Assembly (NCBI GenBank): GCA_030704615.1
Contig: CM060733.1
Coordinates: 60,576,001-60,640,000, forward strand
DNA length: 64,000 bases
Source: Takakia lepidozioides
Lineage: Eukaryota; Streptophyta; Takakiopsida; Takakiales; Takakiaceae
Direction: 5' to 3'
Below are positions 23,112 to 35,080 of this stretch, piece by piece. The position numbers were made by a program, and so were the translations under genes. Position 1 is the first letter of the stretch. Every line of letters begins with the position of its first letter. The notes under the pieces were generated by a model. It saw only the letters and a list, made by a program, of their open reading frames with translations, ran no database searches and had not been told where the DNA came from.

Positions 23112-24355
23112 ATTTACCACTGGGGTAACGACTCATTTTGAGTCGTAAAAGTAAAAAAACTCGGATCGACTGGAAGTTACAACAGACTAGTTACAACATA
23201 CGTGGTAGTTGGGTTGGACATCCAATGATTGGAGTGGTAAAGGACGCAGACGCGCGAACAACTGCTCAACGATTAATGCGATTAATGCTGAAGAACCACG
23301 TGGCGTAACCAAGCGGGCCGCCCGTGTGTTTGATCTTTTGGGCTGACTTTGACTTTTCCCTCCGGATGAGTGGACTGACTCACCCGGGGCGCGGTGACAC
23401 ATGGACGCGGACGTGGATGCGGACGTGGATGCCGATGTGGCGGCGCCGCGACGAGCGGCAATGCTGCCGCGTGGCCACGGGCCCAAGACGCGACATCGCA
23501 GTCGGCCACATCACTTGGAGTGCTGCATGTGACGTCACAACAGCCACTAGCAAAGTCGACTGCACAACTTCCGGCAGACGAATCCACGGGGACCACGTGG
23601 AGAGTGTGTGGGTCGACGCGTGGCGTCGTCCCCACGCAATGGCAGTGACGGGTATGACTGCTAGTGGAAAGACGCAGAGTGCTTGTGCCATCTCGGGACT
23701 GCTTTGGCCAACTCCACTGCCACTGTGCTAGTTGGTTGCACTACAGTAGGAAAGCACGAAAAATGAGCACTTGTAGTGGTTTGTGTGAGTTTCCAACTGA
23801 CCTGCATTCTAAGCTGAAAATATGGTTCTGATGCATTCTACTGGTTTTAGTGGTTCACCCATATGCAGGGGGAATTGAGAAGCAATGATACTGGGCGAGA
23901 CTCAGAACACAGACCACGATGCATGCACAACATCACGCTAATGAACCAAATAGACGAGGCAACAGGGAGACCAAAGACCATCACACATACACATAGAAGG
24001 TGGACGGACACGACGACAAGTCAGGAAATGTGATATTACATTCAAATTAGAGACCGTCACGGCACACCTGCATATGAGCAAGACTAAATGCCAACATACA
24101 TGGTTGCCGGACATCACTTAAACTGTCATGGCCCAAATGTTCAAAACTGGTAACGTGAGTATCATACACACTTCTATGAGTATCATTACACACCCAACAG
24201 GGACTACAAACATGAAATGTCACTTGATACTTTCACCTTTCCTCATACTCTTCTTTGGCCACAGAGTCACCGTGCCTTTCACGTGCGCTAGTGTGGTCAG
24301 GGGGGGGGCATCGTCCACATTTGGGCAAGGCAATGTAACACTTGGAAGCATGATC
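23112..24355. repeat. Left subterminal region of CACTA-2
   Basis: GC-rich repeats including GACTCATTTTGAGTC, a GACGTGGATGCG tandem (about 23400-23440) and several CACGTGG copies, as expected for subterminal repeats. An internal CACTACAG at 23739 lacks a partner terminus. The ORFs here are on both strands and are not convincing. Confidence 0.4.
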
Positions 24356-25250
24356 TCGTGGACTTACACCTTGTACCACCCGGATCGAATGTCCTTGCAG
24401 TGGAACTTGTCAACCCCGGCTATTCCCACCACTTCCGCCTTGGCGGCGGCTGTCTTTGACCGCTTGTCATGGGGGTTCAGGAGAAACACAGGATCTGATA
24501 TCTGCAGACACCAACATCAGGGTCCACTCAGCAACAAACATAGCAATGACAGGGTAAAAGTCAAGCGCAGCTGGGCATGGAAACGATCTTGGTTGCCACA
24601 ATACTGAATTAGCAGCAAATTCACGGTGTACCAACGTACCTTGAAGCGAAGCTCGTCGCTGAGGGTGGCAACTGAGGAAAGCTGCCCACGTGTCCTCAAC
24701 TGCAGCAGCAAAAAGAGGTTTAGTCAGACGGATAAGAATAACATGAACTCTGGTGGTTGCAATGGTATAAACACACCTCCACGGAGCAAGCTAACAAACA
24801 CCCTGCTCAGACCCTGCACACTACAACTTCCTGGCAAAAATAACCCTACTAAAAACCAGCCAGGCAAAGCAAGGAGCCATGAATGCATGCCTGGGGAACC
24901 ACGTCCTGCTGCGATGATGGTGCCGGGGACAGCCCACTCCTCTTGCTCACCTGCAATGAATACACATTGCAACGCTTCAGGAAGTGTATCCATAAAGGAA
25001 ACCAACCAAGTAAGTTTGCGGAGAGGGGCTGGGAACAACCATACCTTGGGCGCTGCCTCCTCATGCCGGGGGGGGGGGAATCCGGAATGCTGCCGCCGTA
25101 GCACTATGGTCCTAGGCGCAGGACCCACCTTCTTCACATTCGACCCCACTGCCACTCCCTGTACATGTGGTCCCTGCAAAACATATAGTGCCAGCCTTGC
25201 GTGAGAGGGCATCCGGGGGGAACAAAACAAACATGGACTTTGGCTTCGAT
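24356..25250 (-). CDS. Possible 3' exons of a minus-strand CACTA-2 gene
   Basis: Minus-strand segments with plausible splice edges lie at about 25190-25010, 24700-24640 (ending at a GTACGT donor) and 24509-24369. The last one opens after CTGCAG with ISDPVFLLNPHDK and ends FHCKDIRSGWYK before GTGTAAGT. They could continue the FCP1/HAD-like gene or belong to an additional element gene. I do not recognise a domain in them. Confidence 0.25.
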
Positions 25251-25279
25251 GTCATGTTGCAAACAGTAAGGTTAGTTTC

Positions 25280-26018
25280 ACCTGCATGGGCGCAGAAGTA
25301 CTTCCCCAACGACCCCATCCTCTCCCACATTCAAGCTGCCAGTCGGGGTCAGCTTCCGCGTGCTTGTGAAGACACGCACATCCTTGGAGCAAAACAAATC
25401 TTGGCAGTAGGGCCAGACTGTTTCTAAAAGGTAGTTTGAATCGGGCCCCTCACTGACATTGCCAGTGACATCAAACGACAATGGATGGACCATGTTCAAA
25501 GGGGAGTTCCCCCTCCCCTTGTGTGGTGAATCATCCACTAGGAGGGTGTTGGATTCGTTAATCCAGAAAATTCCGACCACACCCTCGACAGTCTCTTCTG
25601 TAAGTTCTGTATGGCAGGCCCTTTTGTGGGGTGTGGCTCTATCAAGGGGTCACACTCCTCTTGTGACCACACAAAGAGGGGAGAACCCTTGACCCCTGCA
25701 TCACCACTTTGAAGATGTCTGCAACATTCCCCTTGGAAGCACAGGACCATATCCCAACGTAGAAATACCGGAAGAGAAGGTTTAAAAACTCGCAGACCTG
25801 GGGCCTTGGGAAAACATACTTGTTGGTGGTCAACACCCATGGCCAATGACGCCTCGGGTTGGGCTGAAAGTTAGGAATAGAGTGGCACAGGATCCCGTTC
25901 AGGTCTAGAATAGTTTCGACTTTTCTATGAAAGAAGCTTTTGAAGGGGTGTCACGGGGTCTCACCTCAGTGGGTTGGGAGACAACAGTCACCCCGGAGGG
26001 CAAAGTTTCGGTCCCCAT
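25280..26018 (-). pseudogene. FCP1/HAD-phosphatase-like gene carried by CACTA-2
   Basis: On the minus strand, an ATG at 26018 opens a short exon ending QPTE before a GTGAGA donor (about 25962). The following segment carries the signature order of FCP1-homology (NLI-interacting, HAD-superfamily) proteins. It begins with LDLNGILC at about 25908-25885, the variant of the DxDxT nucleophile motif seen in plant relatives. VFPRPQVCEFLNLLF and VGIWSCAS follow at about 25820-25740, then FVWSQEECD after a frame change near 25690, and finally SNTLLVDDSPHK at about 25550, the HAD motif IV with two aspartates. The second nucleophile-motif aspartate is asparagine here, as in many plant members, so activity is uncertain. 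The frame change may be an intron or an indel. Confidence 0.6.
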
Positions 26019-26053
26019 GCAGCCTGGACCAGGCAAACTACCACCCTCTCCCC

Positions 26054-28981
26054 CTACAACTTCCCCTTTTCCCCCATCATGAGCAATGACCCCCCATCGT
26101 CCATGTCATCCCCACCAACTTGCTGGACCTCTCCCTCTTCAACGAGTGGACCCTGCCCCCCACTGTGAATATCATCAACAACAGCCCGGACCTCTGTCAC
26201 ATCCCTACCCACTACAATTACTTCATCCTTGTCAGGTACAATGGTCGCAGCAGGGGGGTCTTCCATAATGCCACCCGTCACACCCCATTTTTGCCCCATC
26301 ATGAGTTCCACTATCTTCTTCAGTTGTGCTTCCATTCCCCTCTCCCGCTCCGCAGAGAGAGCCGCAAGCCTCTCCAGGGCCCCGATGCGGGCTGCCATTG
26401 AGTTCCTCGCTCCCTACGCATACAAACACCCACCCGTACTGTTAAAAACCAGAAGAAGAGGCCGAATGTGCAGGATTTCAGGCATTCGGAGATGGCTGGG
26501 TTTGGCATAACACCCCTCCTGTACCATGCGTGGGGGCCCCACATACCCACCAAATCTTAGTACAACAACAAATTCATGAATGGAAACCGGACTTCAAAAC
26601 ATACCTGACTCAAAACAGACTCTGATGGGGTGCCAGTCGCAGCGTTCTTGCACTCCGCCCCGAGCTCGGACAGTGACGGGCTCCGCGCTTTGCGTCATTT
26701 CTGTATTTGCCCATCCACACACTGTCAGTACAAAATGCCAGGAGCATATGGACAAAGCACTGCCTTGCATATCACATAACAACTAATTTTGCACAAGCAA
26801 TAAAACCCACTCGTGGGTGTCTCTTCCATCAGAACATGCCACAACATAAGAGCAATGAGAAGGGGGTGAGGGAGATTACCAAACGGGCTGCTTGGCCTGC
26901 AACTCCTGCCCGACCCCAACGCGAGGGGTTCGTGACACAAGCACGCGCTTGCTTCATCCCTTCAGCCTTTGCAAGTCCACGAGGGGACTCCCAGTAGGCA
27001 ACAAGCTTATCCCAATAGGCGGGTTCAGTGTTCATTGGCCTCACACCAGTCTTCGCCCATTTATCTTTCAGTTTTGCTCTTTCTCCTTTCATTATCTTCC
27101 CACATTGCTTCACTATAAAATCACGATTGGCAGGGATAGGTGTGTACTCGTACATTCCATTTATGCCCTCTATTACTGTTGACATGGCACTCTGGGACTG
27201 CTGGTCAATGTCTTGTACGCTTGAGTCAAGGTAACGCAATGCTAGGCCACGCAAATCACGCTGCCAGTGTTCCTTACCTTTGCAGCCAGCATTGATGACT
27301 CCATTTCCATGCACCTCCACCTTGTGGCGCTTTAGCCCTGCAGCCACCCTTCCCTCTCCATCTCCTTCCCATTGTTTCATGGCATGGCGTCGTTCCTTCC
27401 TCAGCTCACGATGTCCTCCCCCATGTCACAAATTGAAAACATGTTCAGGGATGTTTTCTGCCTAACTTCATTTTCTGCCCAATCAGATCTCCTCTACGCT
27501 GACGATGTTGCTCTTTTGGCACAATCCCCGGTCTTTCTGCAACGCCATCTCAAAATTTTGGAACAGTTCTGCAAAGACTATGGGATGCAAGTCAATCTTA
27601 GCAAGACCAAGATCATGGTCTTCAATGGCCAGGCTGATCGTAGATTCATCTTCAACCAGCAGGAAATTGAGATTGTCAAATCATACCGGTACCTAGGTCT
27701 GGTTATCCACTCCCCCAAGTTTCACTTTGCAGCCACTGCCTTGGACAGATTAACTAAAGGTAAGGCGGCCTCCGTCCGCCTTCACGCCAAATGCAAGCAA
27801 ATACATCTGCGGCATCCCCCGACCAAAAAGTGGCTGTTTGACACCGTCGTCAGCCCTGCTACCATCAATGGTTGTGAGTTCTGGGCACCTGGTGTCCCTG
27901 TCTCCTGGTGGGAAAAGAATTTGGAACCATTACAGTCATCTTTTCTCCAAGCAATGCTTGGCGCCAGGAGCACAACTCCATCTCAGATCCTAGGTGCAGA
28001 GTTCGCATGTGTACCATTGCAATCCGAGGCACAGTTCAGGCTTACAATCTTTCTCCATAGATTGCAGGCCCTTCCACCCAAAGGGCTAGTGGCAAGGGCC
28101 CTCACAACATCTATGAGGCTCAAAGCTGCAGGTTTCGGGAACTCCTGGTATGCTCGAGTGGACAGTTTATTGAAACGTAACGGACTTTCTATTGCTTTCC
28201 TATTACCAATGAACCCAGATGAGGTGGACATCACATCCAGACATGACCGCAACAGACTCATTCGGAGAGAGCTTATGGAATTACATGTCAAGAGAACTTG
28301 GATGCTACCCAATCTCACAACAAAGCTCCACTTCTATCGAGAGACATTCTTGGTGCTCCACGATGATAGAATCTTCAGACCAAATTACCTTTCAGCACCC
28401 TTACCTCCTTCCCTCTTGAGGGCATTGGGGCGGTTCAGGGTGGGTTCCCACAACCTACGGATAGAGACTGGCAGATGGGAACACCTGCAACGGGAGGACC
28501 GCCTATGTCCAGCTTGCATAGGGCGCAGCAAGGAAATTGAAATTGAAGAACACTTCTTCTTCTACTGCCCTGTATACTACGAGATCCGTTTGAACAACTT
28601 TGTGGATATGTGCATCCCACTTTCAGTTTCAGGAGAACTCAACGCCCAGAAAACATGAACACAAGTAGGGGTAGAACTCACCTCATGCGCAGCGGTTTTG
28701 TGCCGTTTGCGCACCTTTTGGAGAGACTCTGCAGATGGAGGTGCAATTTCCGCCGAACTGTCCTCCACCTCATCGTCGTCGCCCATGCTATACTCGCTTG
28801 TGTCAAAATCCGAACTCGAAGACTGCCCACCGCTCTGCCTTCCCTCTCGCACCGACGCCATCTGTACCGGATTCAGTCGAGCCAGGCGGGGGCTCCTTCG
28901 TACCGCGGGGCTGGAATGTGCAAAAGTGGGAGGAGGTGATGCTGCCTCGGCGGTCGAGCGCTTCTTACTAGGCGTGGACAT
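26054..28981 (-). CDS. TNPA/Ptta-like transposon protein gene of CACTA-2
   Basis: Exon 1 (28981-28682, GTGAGT donor) starts MSTPSKKRSTAE and is Ser/acid-rich with a basic VRKRHK stretch. The next recognisable exon (about 27420-26880, GTAATC donor) reads RELRKERRHAMKQW, then the Ptta/En-Spm-type region: IMKGERAKLKDKW, YWDKLVAYWESP and a TNPSRWGRAGVAGQAARL end like the N-x-G-R-x-S motif of this family. A later exon (about 26414-26054) encodes a Leu/Glu-rich coiled coil starting near MAARIGALERL and an acidic tail to a stop. The family binds subterminal repeats and helps excision. Intron 1 holds a chimeric LINE insertion. Some exons between 26880 and 26414 may be missed. Confidence 0.6.
27405..28660 (+). 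mobile_element. Chimeric LINE insertion in the TNPA-like gene
   Basis: A 428-codon plus-strand ORF (27372-28658) covers most of this piece. Its core (about 27486-28580) is the C-terminal half of a LINE ORF2. It has the YADD catalytic box in LLYADDVALLAQ (about 27495), NLSKTKIMVF, a thumb region and a zf-RVT motif CPACIG...HFFFYCPVYYEIR (about 28507-28590). Both flanks are antisense LINE-A: 27405-27480 matches the complement of about 48127-48193, and 28585-28655 the complement of about 47605-47660. It is therefore a sense fragment of one LINE (LINE-C) inside an antisense fragment of another, lying in an intron of the transposon gene. The ATG is in antisense LINE-A sequence and is not a true start. 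Confidence 0.75.
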
Positions 28982-28984
28982 AGA

Positions 28985-30690
28985 CTATGACAAAGATGAA
29001 GACTAGCGAGGACATAGACCATGACCAAGACAAAGACGAGCGAGGAAGACCAAGACATGCAAAGGAGGAAAGAAGGACAAGGAGGGGAGTGTGATCACAC
29101 ACCCCCCCGATCTGTAGTGAAGATCCGGCCGTTGTTGATTTCAAATATGAACACGTGTCGTGCATCCAACACTATGGCCTTTTCGACTTTGAGACGTTAA
29201 ACCCTAAACCACTTACAATCCTCCAGACAACTAGATGTAGTGATTCACACAACTGACATGGATCCGTTAACTTTTTTTCGTTCAAAATTAGGCGAAGGAA
29301 ACACACTGCAATGATGCCGTGTATGGCTCCGCTTTACATGAATTCTTGGAGAAAATGCGCATGATGTGTAAGAAGTGAACACAGTGCTCTGCCAAATGAT
29401 TCAGCAGAAACAAACTCAACTGTAGTGGTTCTCCCATCGCAGAGAAGGGTCCATTCGACACCCATCGCACCATGCCAGGTTGAGGTCCTCACACACACAC
29501 CTACACACCGAGAATTTGCAAACCCACATCAGCTGGGAGAACATGGAAATTACCCCGTGGATCACATGCAAGCATGAATGAGAAATGGGTTTATGTTACA
29601 TGGGAGATTTTGGTGTACCTGTGCGACATGCAACTCTGTCTACATACTCCATAAGACGTTGTCCCAAGACCCAAGTGGACAGGGGAGGCCGGTGAGTCTG
29701 TACCACAAATGGTAATCATACAGCAGAGGGTACTGCTGCCCAACGTTCAAAAGCCGCCGGCTGCAGGATGCTAGGCATGCGACTCGGGCACAACACGCCT
29801 CCTCTGCACCCCACTCCGTCCCAACCAGTGCAAAACAACCGTGCATGCATTGACTGCCGTCTGGCTTTCTCTCCAGGCATTTGGGGGTCTGCGATCTGCT
29901 ACACGTAAGTGTCTTTGAATGCGATGATCAAAGGATCCGGTCACTTGCAGTTGCCGTCTCAAGGGCAGCATTGCAAGAATCAAAATTAAGTAAGAAAGAT
30001 GGTGGAAGAAGCTGCAAATAGCAAATGAGTGAAGTGGCAGGGCGATGCTCCATTTTTAACATGCTCCCCTTCCCACGATGGTGATAGAGCCACACAAATG
30101 GACTCCCTTCCGCCACGGTGCAATTTCACGGCAACGGAACGGGATTGTTCGCCGAAATGTGATTTGGAGATGGCCTAAGACAAGTGGCGCAGGTTCTGGC
30201 CTTGTAGTCAGGTGGTTCACACTTCAATGCACACATTTCATACACATTCAACCATATGCCCAAGATCACAACGTCCTCAATCGTGAAAATTGAAATTCCA
30301 CGTACGTCCTCCGATTCCTCACACACATGCGAACTGTAGAGACAGGTGGTTTTCCAGGATGTCATTGTTTGAGTCGATTTTGGTCATTTCTCTCAGTGTC
30401 TTGTTGAAAAGATTCTAGTTATGATGGGAAGCATCGTGATGGCTTTTAAATGGTTTGCTGTTGAGTGTAACTTTTCATCATGTTGTGGAATCTACCGGTT
30501 GGTATAAAATGTCAACTGTCTTCTCTGCCAAAGGATGTGCGGCTGAACCTTTCAAATTGAGATTGCAGGAGGAGGGAATTGATGGTAGTGAAATGGGAGT
30601 GGCAGAGCCAAATTGAGGAATCTCTGCAAAGGAGAATCCGGCCCCCTGCAACGGCGTGCACAAACAGCATTGAAGAGGCTCCCCAACAAA
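28985..30690. other. Divergent intergenic region of CACTA-2
   Basis: Lies between the divergent TNPA-like (-) and TNP2-like (+) genes and probably holds both promoters. It has scattered TGTAGTG motifs (29105, 29235, 29420) but no paired termini. No gene recognised. Confidence 0.4.
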
Positions 30691-30691
30691 A

Positions 30692-33600
30692 ATGAGTTCC
30701 CCTTGCCCATGCGGAAGTCTTCCAATTAATCACCCCTGTAGACAGAACACCCGAGATGACAGGTTGTGGGAAAGAGAAGTGGCACGTGCTCGAGCCCTTG
30801 GGCTTTCAAGGATGCCATGCCCATGTGAACGTTGTTTGGGCACCACAAGTAGATCTGAGGACGGTGTGCGCACACATCTCCTTCACCACAAAAGACATGA
30901 AGCATTTCGGGTGTGGATTGGAGATGGACCTGCAGATGAAGACGATGAGGAGTGGGCACAATTGGACAATGCACACCCCCGAGGGAGCCATACAGACAGG
31001 CCAGACGAGGACTATGTCATGGGCGCATGACATGAACCAGGCATGGACGGAGGGGTGGAGATTACTCGAATGTTGCAGGAAGCATTCCACATCATGGACG
31101 ATGCTGAAGAGGGGGACGGCGCTGCGACAACTGGGGATGGTGATGACGCAAGAAATGAAGGCATTCACGCGGGGGAAGGCGTGGAAGGAGGTGGAGATGG
31201 AGAATTGAATTATGCACACATGACACTAGAAGAAGCATGTGTGCCACTGTACGAGGGATGCAAATCCACAAAGCTTGCTGCCACCATGCTGTTGATGAAC
31301 CTCTGCACAACCCACGGTGTCTCAGACCATTTTGTGGACGAGTTGTTCTCTTTGCTTCGGCTGAACTTGCTTCCACAACCAAATGAAATGCCAAAAAGCT
31401 GTCACATGGCCAACCAAATGATTGGGAAGCTCGGCCTCAACTACGTGAAAATACATGCATGTCCAAAAGGACATGTACTTTTCTGAAGAGAGTACAAGGA
31501 TGCTATGGAGTGCCCCAAATGCGGTGCAGCCCGATACCATGATGTGGGCAGGTTACAACAGCCAGCCAAGGTGTTGAGGCACTTTCCCCTTATCCCCCGT
31601 CTATTACGAATGTACAAATGCAAGACCATTAGTGAGCTCATGACTTGGCATTCCAGGAATGCCTCAAACGATGGTTTGGTAAGGCATATCCCAGATTCCC
31701 TTGCATGGAAGCATATAGATGCAACTTGGCCCGATTTCGCCGAGGACCCACGTAATGTGCGATTGGCTATATCTACGGATGAAGTAAACCCATACAGATC
31801 AAAGAGTTGCACATGGTCCACATGGCCCGTGCAGTTGGTGGCATACAACCTGCCACCATGGTTGACAACAAAGAAATTCTTTGTCATGTTGTCTCTCTTG
31901 ATTCCAAGCAAGGAGTCCGTGACAAATGCAAACATAGATGTGTATTTGCAACCATTGATTGAAGAGCTACATGAACTATGGATTGGAGTTGAAGCTTACG
32001 ACATTTTGAAACAAGTAGGGCAACGGAGTTTCACCCTCCGTGCCATACTCATGTGGTCAATCCACGATTTCCCCGCATATGGCCTTGTTGCGGGTTGCAA
32101 GACGAAGGGCTACAAAGGGTGCCCCATTTGTGGGCCCTATGTGGATTCACGGCACTCAAAGCCACTAGGGAAGACAATATACATGGGGCATCGACGTTAC
32201 CTTGCAAGAAACCACCCCTATCGACGAGCAGGAAGACACTTCAATGGATGTGTTGAAAAGAGAATGACACCAAATGCTGTGACACCGGAGGAGACATTGC
32301 AATTTGCAAAGGAGAAAGAGGCGTTCATGGAGATTGGAGGGAGAGACGGAAGTAGTGCAGATCCAGCCATGGAGCACGGGGTGAAGCGCCGGACAATCCT
32401 TTGGGATTTGCCATACTGGAAGGTGCATGAATCCCCCCCCCCCCATTCACTCACTTTCTTTCACATTGTGCTTCCTGGAATTACCTTTATTGTCAGGAGT
32501 CCTTCCACCAACTCCTAAGTTAGTGTAACTACTATGCAGTAGATGTTGAAGTCGTACACCTCACTGTGGAGAGGATCGTGGAGTTGTTGAAAGCAGAATG
32601 TAGTAACATGGACAACTTCTGCCACATATTCTACTTTTTTTGCCCATAGAACTTGGTGTCATGGGAGGACATTTGGCATTTCAGAACCTCTTGCAGCGGT
32701 ACCTCCTGGACCCCATGCATTGTGATAAGAACTTTTGCGAGAACATTCTGAAGACTATCTTTGGGGAGAAGGATACGATAAACGTACGAAAGGACATGGA
32801 GATTGAATGGATACGGTCACATCTGTGGCTAAGGCCTGATCCAAATAGACTAGGCAAAGTGCTCATGCCAGCAGCATCATACGTCCTGACCAAATCAGAG
32901 CAAGAGGATTTTTTGAAGACATTGGGAGCCATGAAAGTGCCAACCGGATTCTCGGGTGCTTTCCAAAAGCATGCCATAAACAAGAAATGGTCGGGGATGA
33001 AGTCACATGATCTACACGTGATGATGCAACAGATTTTGCCAGTGTGCATTCGGGGTACGATGGCGCCAGGTCCTCGAACAGCCATAATGCGTGTAAGTCG
33101 AGTGTTTAGGAAGATTTGTGCGAAGGTGTGGGATCCGAGGGACATTACATCGTTGCATGAGGATGTGGCTATGACCCTATGTTTGCTGGAGAAAGAATTC
33201 CCTCCATCATTCTTTGACGTCATGACGCACTTGCTAGTGCATCTTGTAGAGGAGTTGCATGTGTGTGGACCCGTAGCTAGCCGGTGGATGTACCCCATGG
33301 AGAGGTACATGAAGGATCTGAAGGGGTATGTACGCAACATGGCACGACCAGAGGGGAGTATGGCGGAGGGCTACATCCGCGATGAAGCCTTGGGCTTCAT
33401 GACAGAGTATATGTCTTCATTTGATGCAATACAACGACGGGTGTGGGATGAGAACGAGGAAGAAGGAGTTGTAGGCGAGGTCCTAGAAGGTGGTGGAACA
33501 AAACGTGCCATGAGCCCGCGCCTTCGGGATGTGGCACATGATTATGTGCTGAACAACACAACAACCATGACACCATGGAGACAGTGGGTGCCAACTTACA

Positions 33601-34306
33601 TCCCTCCTGTGCTATTCTTAATGGTCTTTGTATGCTGGAATTACATATATATTGTCACAAGTCATTCCGGCCACTATGGGAGTGGGATCATGTACTAACA
33701 GGGTGCTTCAGACGACTACAAAGGGTGTTTCGTAGATCTTGGTTGTTGCTTGCAAGTGATTATGAAGTAGGCTGCATCACTACAGTGTGCTTGAAAGGAC
33801 ACACACTTTGCATGTGGCATGCATGTACAGCACGGTGTTGGTCAGGGGGACTGAGTTGCAGCTTCTATTTGGTTTCTGCCAGAAAGTACGCAGCGGAGAA
33901 GGTCTGCCTGAAAACGGAACGGAGTGCATTTGCAAAAGCATGGCGGAGGGGCGGTCGTAGGCGCAGATCCCCGGTGGAGTACCCCACAACAATGGAGGAG
34001 CTGCAGCCCTTTACAGTGTGGGTCAGATCTGCAATTGCAGTGTACGCATCAGAGAACGAGGACCCAGATGAGGGCATGGTGAGTCTGTCATTCCCCCTAG
34101 GGCTGATTGCCACTTCGTACCGGTCAATGAAAGCATATGGCAATCACTATAGAGTGGACGATGCCAACACTAGCCTCCTGGTGACTTATGACAGCGGAGT
34201 GGCATCATTTTTTGAACAAGAGAGTAGGAGCTGTGCACGAGATCAGAATCCAATTTCATGCCATGTGCAATATGTAGGAGTGCGCAAATCGCAGAATGTC
34301 TCATGA
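30692..34306 (+). pseudogene. TNP2-like CACTA transposase with two TGA stops (CACTA-2)
   Basis: Exon 1 (30692-32422) begins MSSPCPCG. It has the transposase-associated zinc domain (MPCPCERC ... VRTHLLHH, about 30810-30890), then the TNP2 core with HACPKGHVLF, AMECPKCGAARYHD, LAISTDEVNPY and FPAYGLVAGCKTKGYKGCPIC, ending LPYWK. Exon 2 starts at 32685 with NLLQRYLLDPMHCDKNFC. It runs through the DUF4218-type region (LPVCIRG, FPPSFFDVMTHLLVHLVEEL, SRWMYPMERYMKDLKGYVRNMARPEGSMAEGY) to a splice near 33590. A last exon (about 33883-34306) holds MEELQPFTVWVRSA and the DUF4216-type stretch. The only defects in exon 1 are in-frame TGA codons at 31028-31030 and 31484-31486, each explicable as CGA to TGA. 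Confidence 0.85.
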
Positions 34307-34321
34307 CACCATCTGCCGCCG

Positions 34322-35080
34322 CTGGTTTGGCATGATATGATTGTAGTTCATAACCTTAATGAACGCTTTCAGCCTTGACCTCTTTGCGATCTTCTTCAGT
34401 GACTGCTTCTTCATAATTTATGAAAGGGAAAAGCAGCTACACATCAAATTCTTGCAAGTACAGGGGGGTACTCAGGCCTCCTTGGGAGAAAGAGTGCCAT
34501 AAACACAAACACATCCTTAAACGTAAAAATTGGAGAAGCGAACGTCTGGTGGCAATAACTGCCTAAACCAGAATTATACTCCATTCCAGCGCACATGTAA
34601 AGGGTCGGATGATAACTCGGAATCCCAGTTGGAGATAATGAGACGAATACATGACTATCTTGCGAGTTTCAACTTTCTTGGAGGTAGTTTCCAGTTTCTC
34701 TGGTGTCACAACTGCCTTCAAGCTGGGTTTAGAGGAATTAAGTCCCACTCGCAAATGCAGAATGTCTCCCTCATCTGCGTGGGGAAAATGGGGTTTGGCA
34801 TGATATGATTGTAGTTCACAACCAAAGGGCATATTCTTCAGCCTTGACGTCTTTGCGATCTTCTTCTGTGACGCCTTCTGCATAACTTGTTTTGCCCAGT
34901 GTATCCCTCGGAGGTGGGTTGCTCGTCGGAGCGTCCCAGTAAAGGACCCACAAGGAAGATGGCACGGCAGGCTGCGCCGAATAAAACTTGTCAAAGTGAT
35001 TGGGAGCTTGCCACCTTGACGGGTTTAGGGGCCCTTTTGTGAAATGAAAAAGCAGCTACACATCAAATTATTGCGATGCC
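34322..35080. repeat. Duplicated segment in the right part of CACTA-2
   Basis: Sequence at 34325-34400 (GGCATGATATGATTGTAGTT ... CAGCCTTGAC ... TTTGCGATCTTCTTC) recurs at 34795-34870. The block AAAGCAGCTACACATCAAAT recurs at about 34430 and 35048. It is a diverged tandem duplication with an extra stretch inserted in the second copy. Confidence 0.6.

Noticed and set aside
23739-23776. CACTACAG ... CTTGTAGTG as ends of a small element
   Set aside because: Only about 38 bases apart with imperfect complementarity and no target duplication; probably subterminal repeats of CACTA-2.
27372-28658. 428-codon ORF as an intact host or transposon gene
   Set aside because: Its start and end lie in antisense LINE-A sequence and the core lacks the first half of a reverse transcriptase; it is a chimeric fragment.
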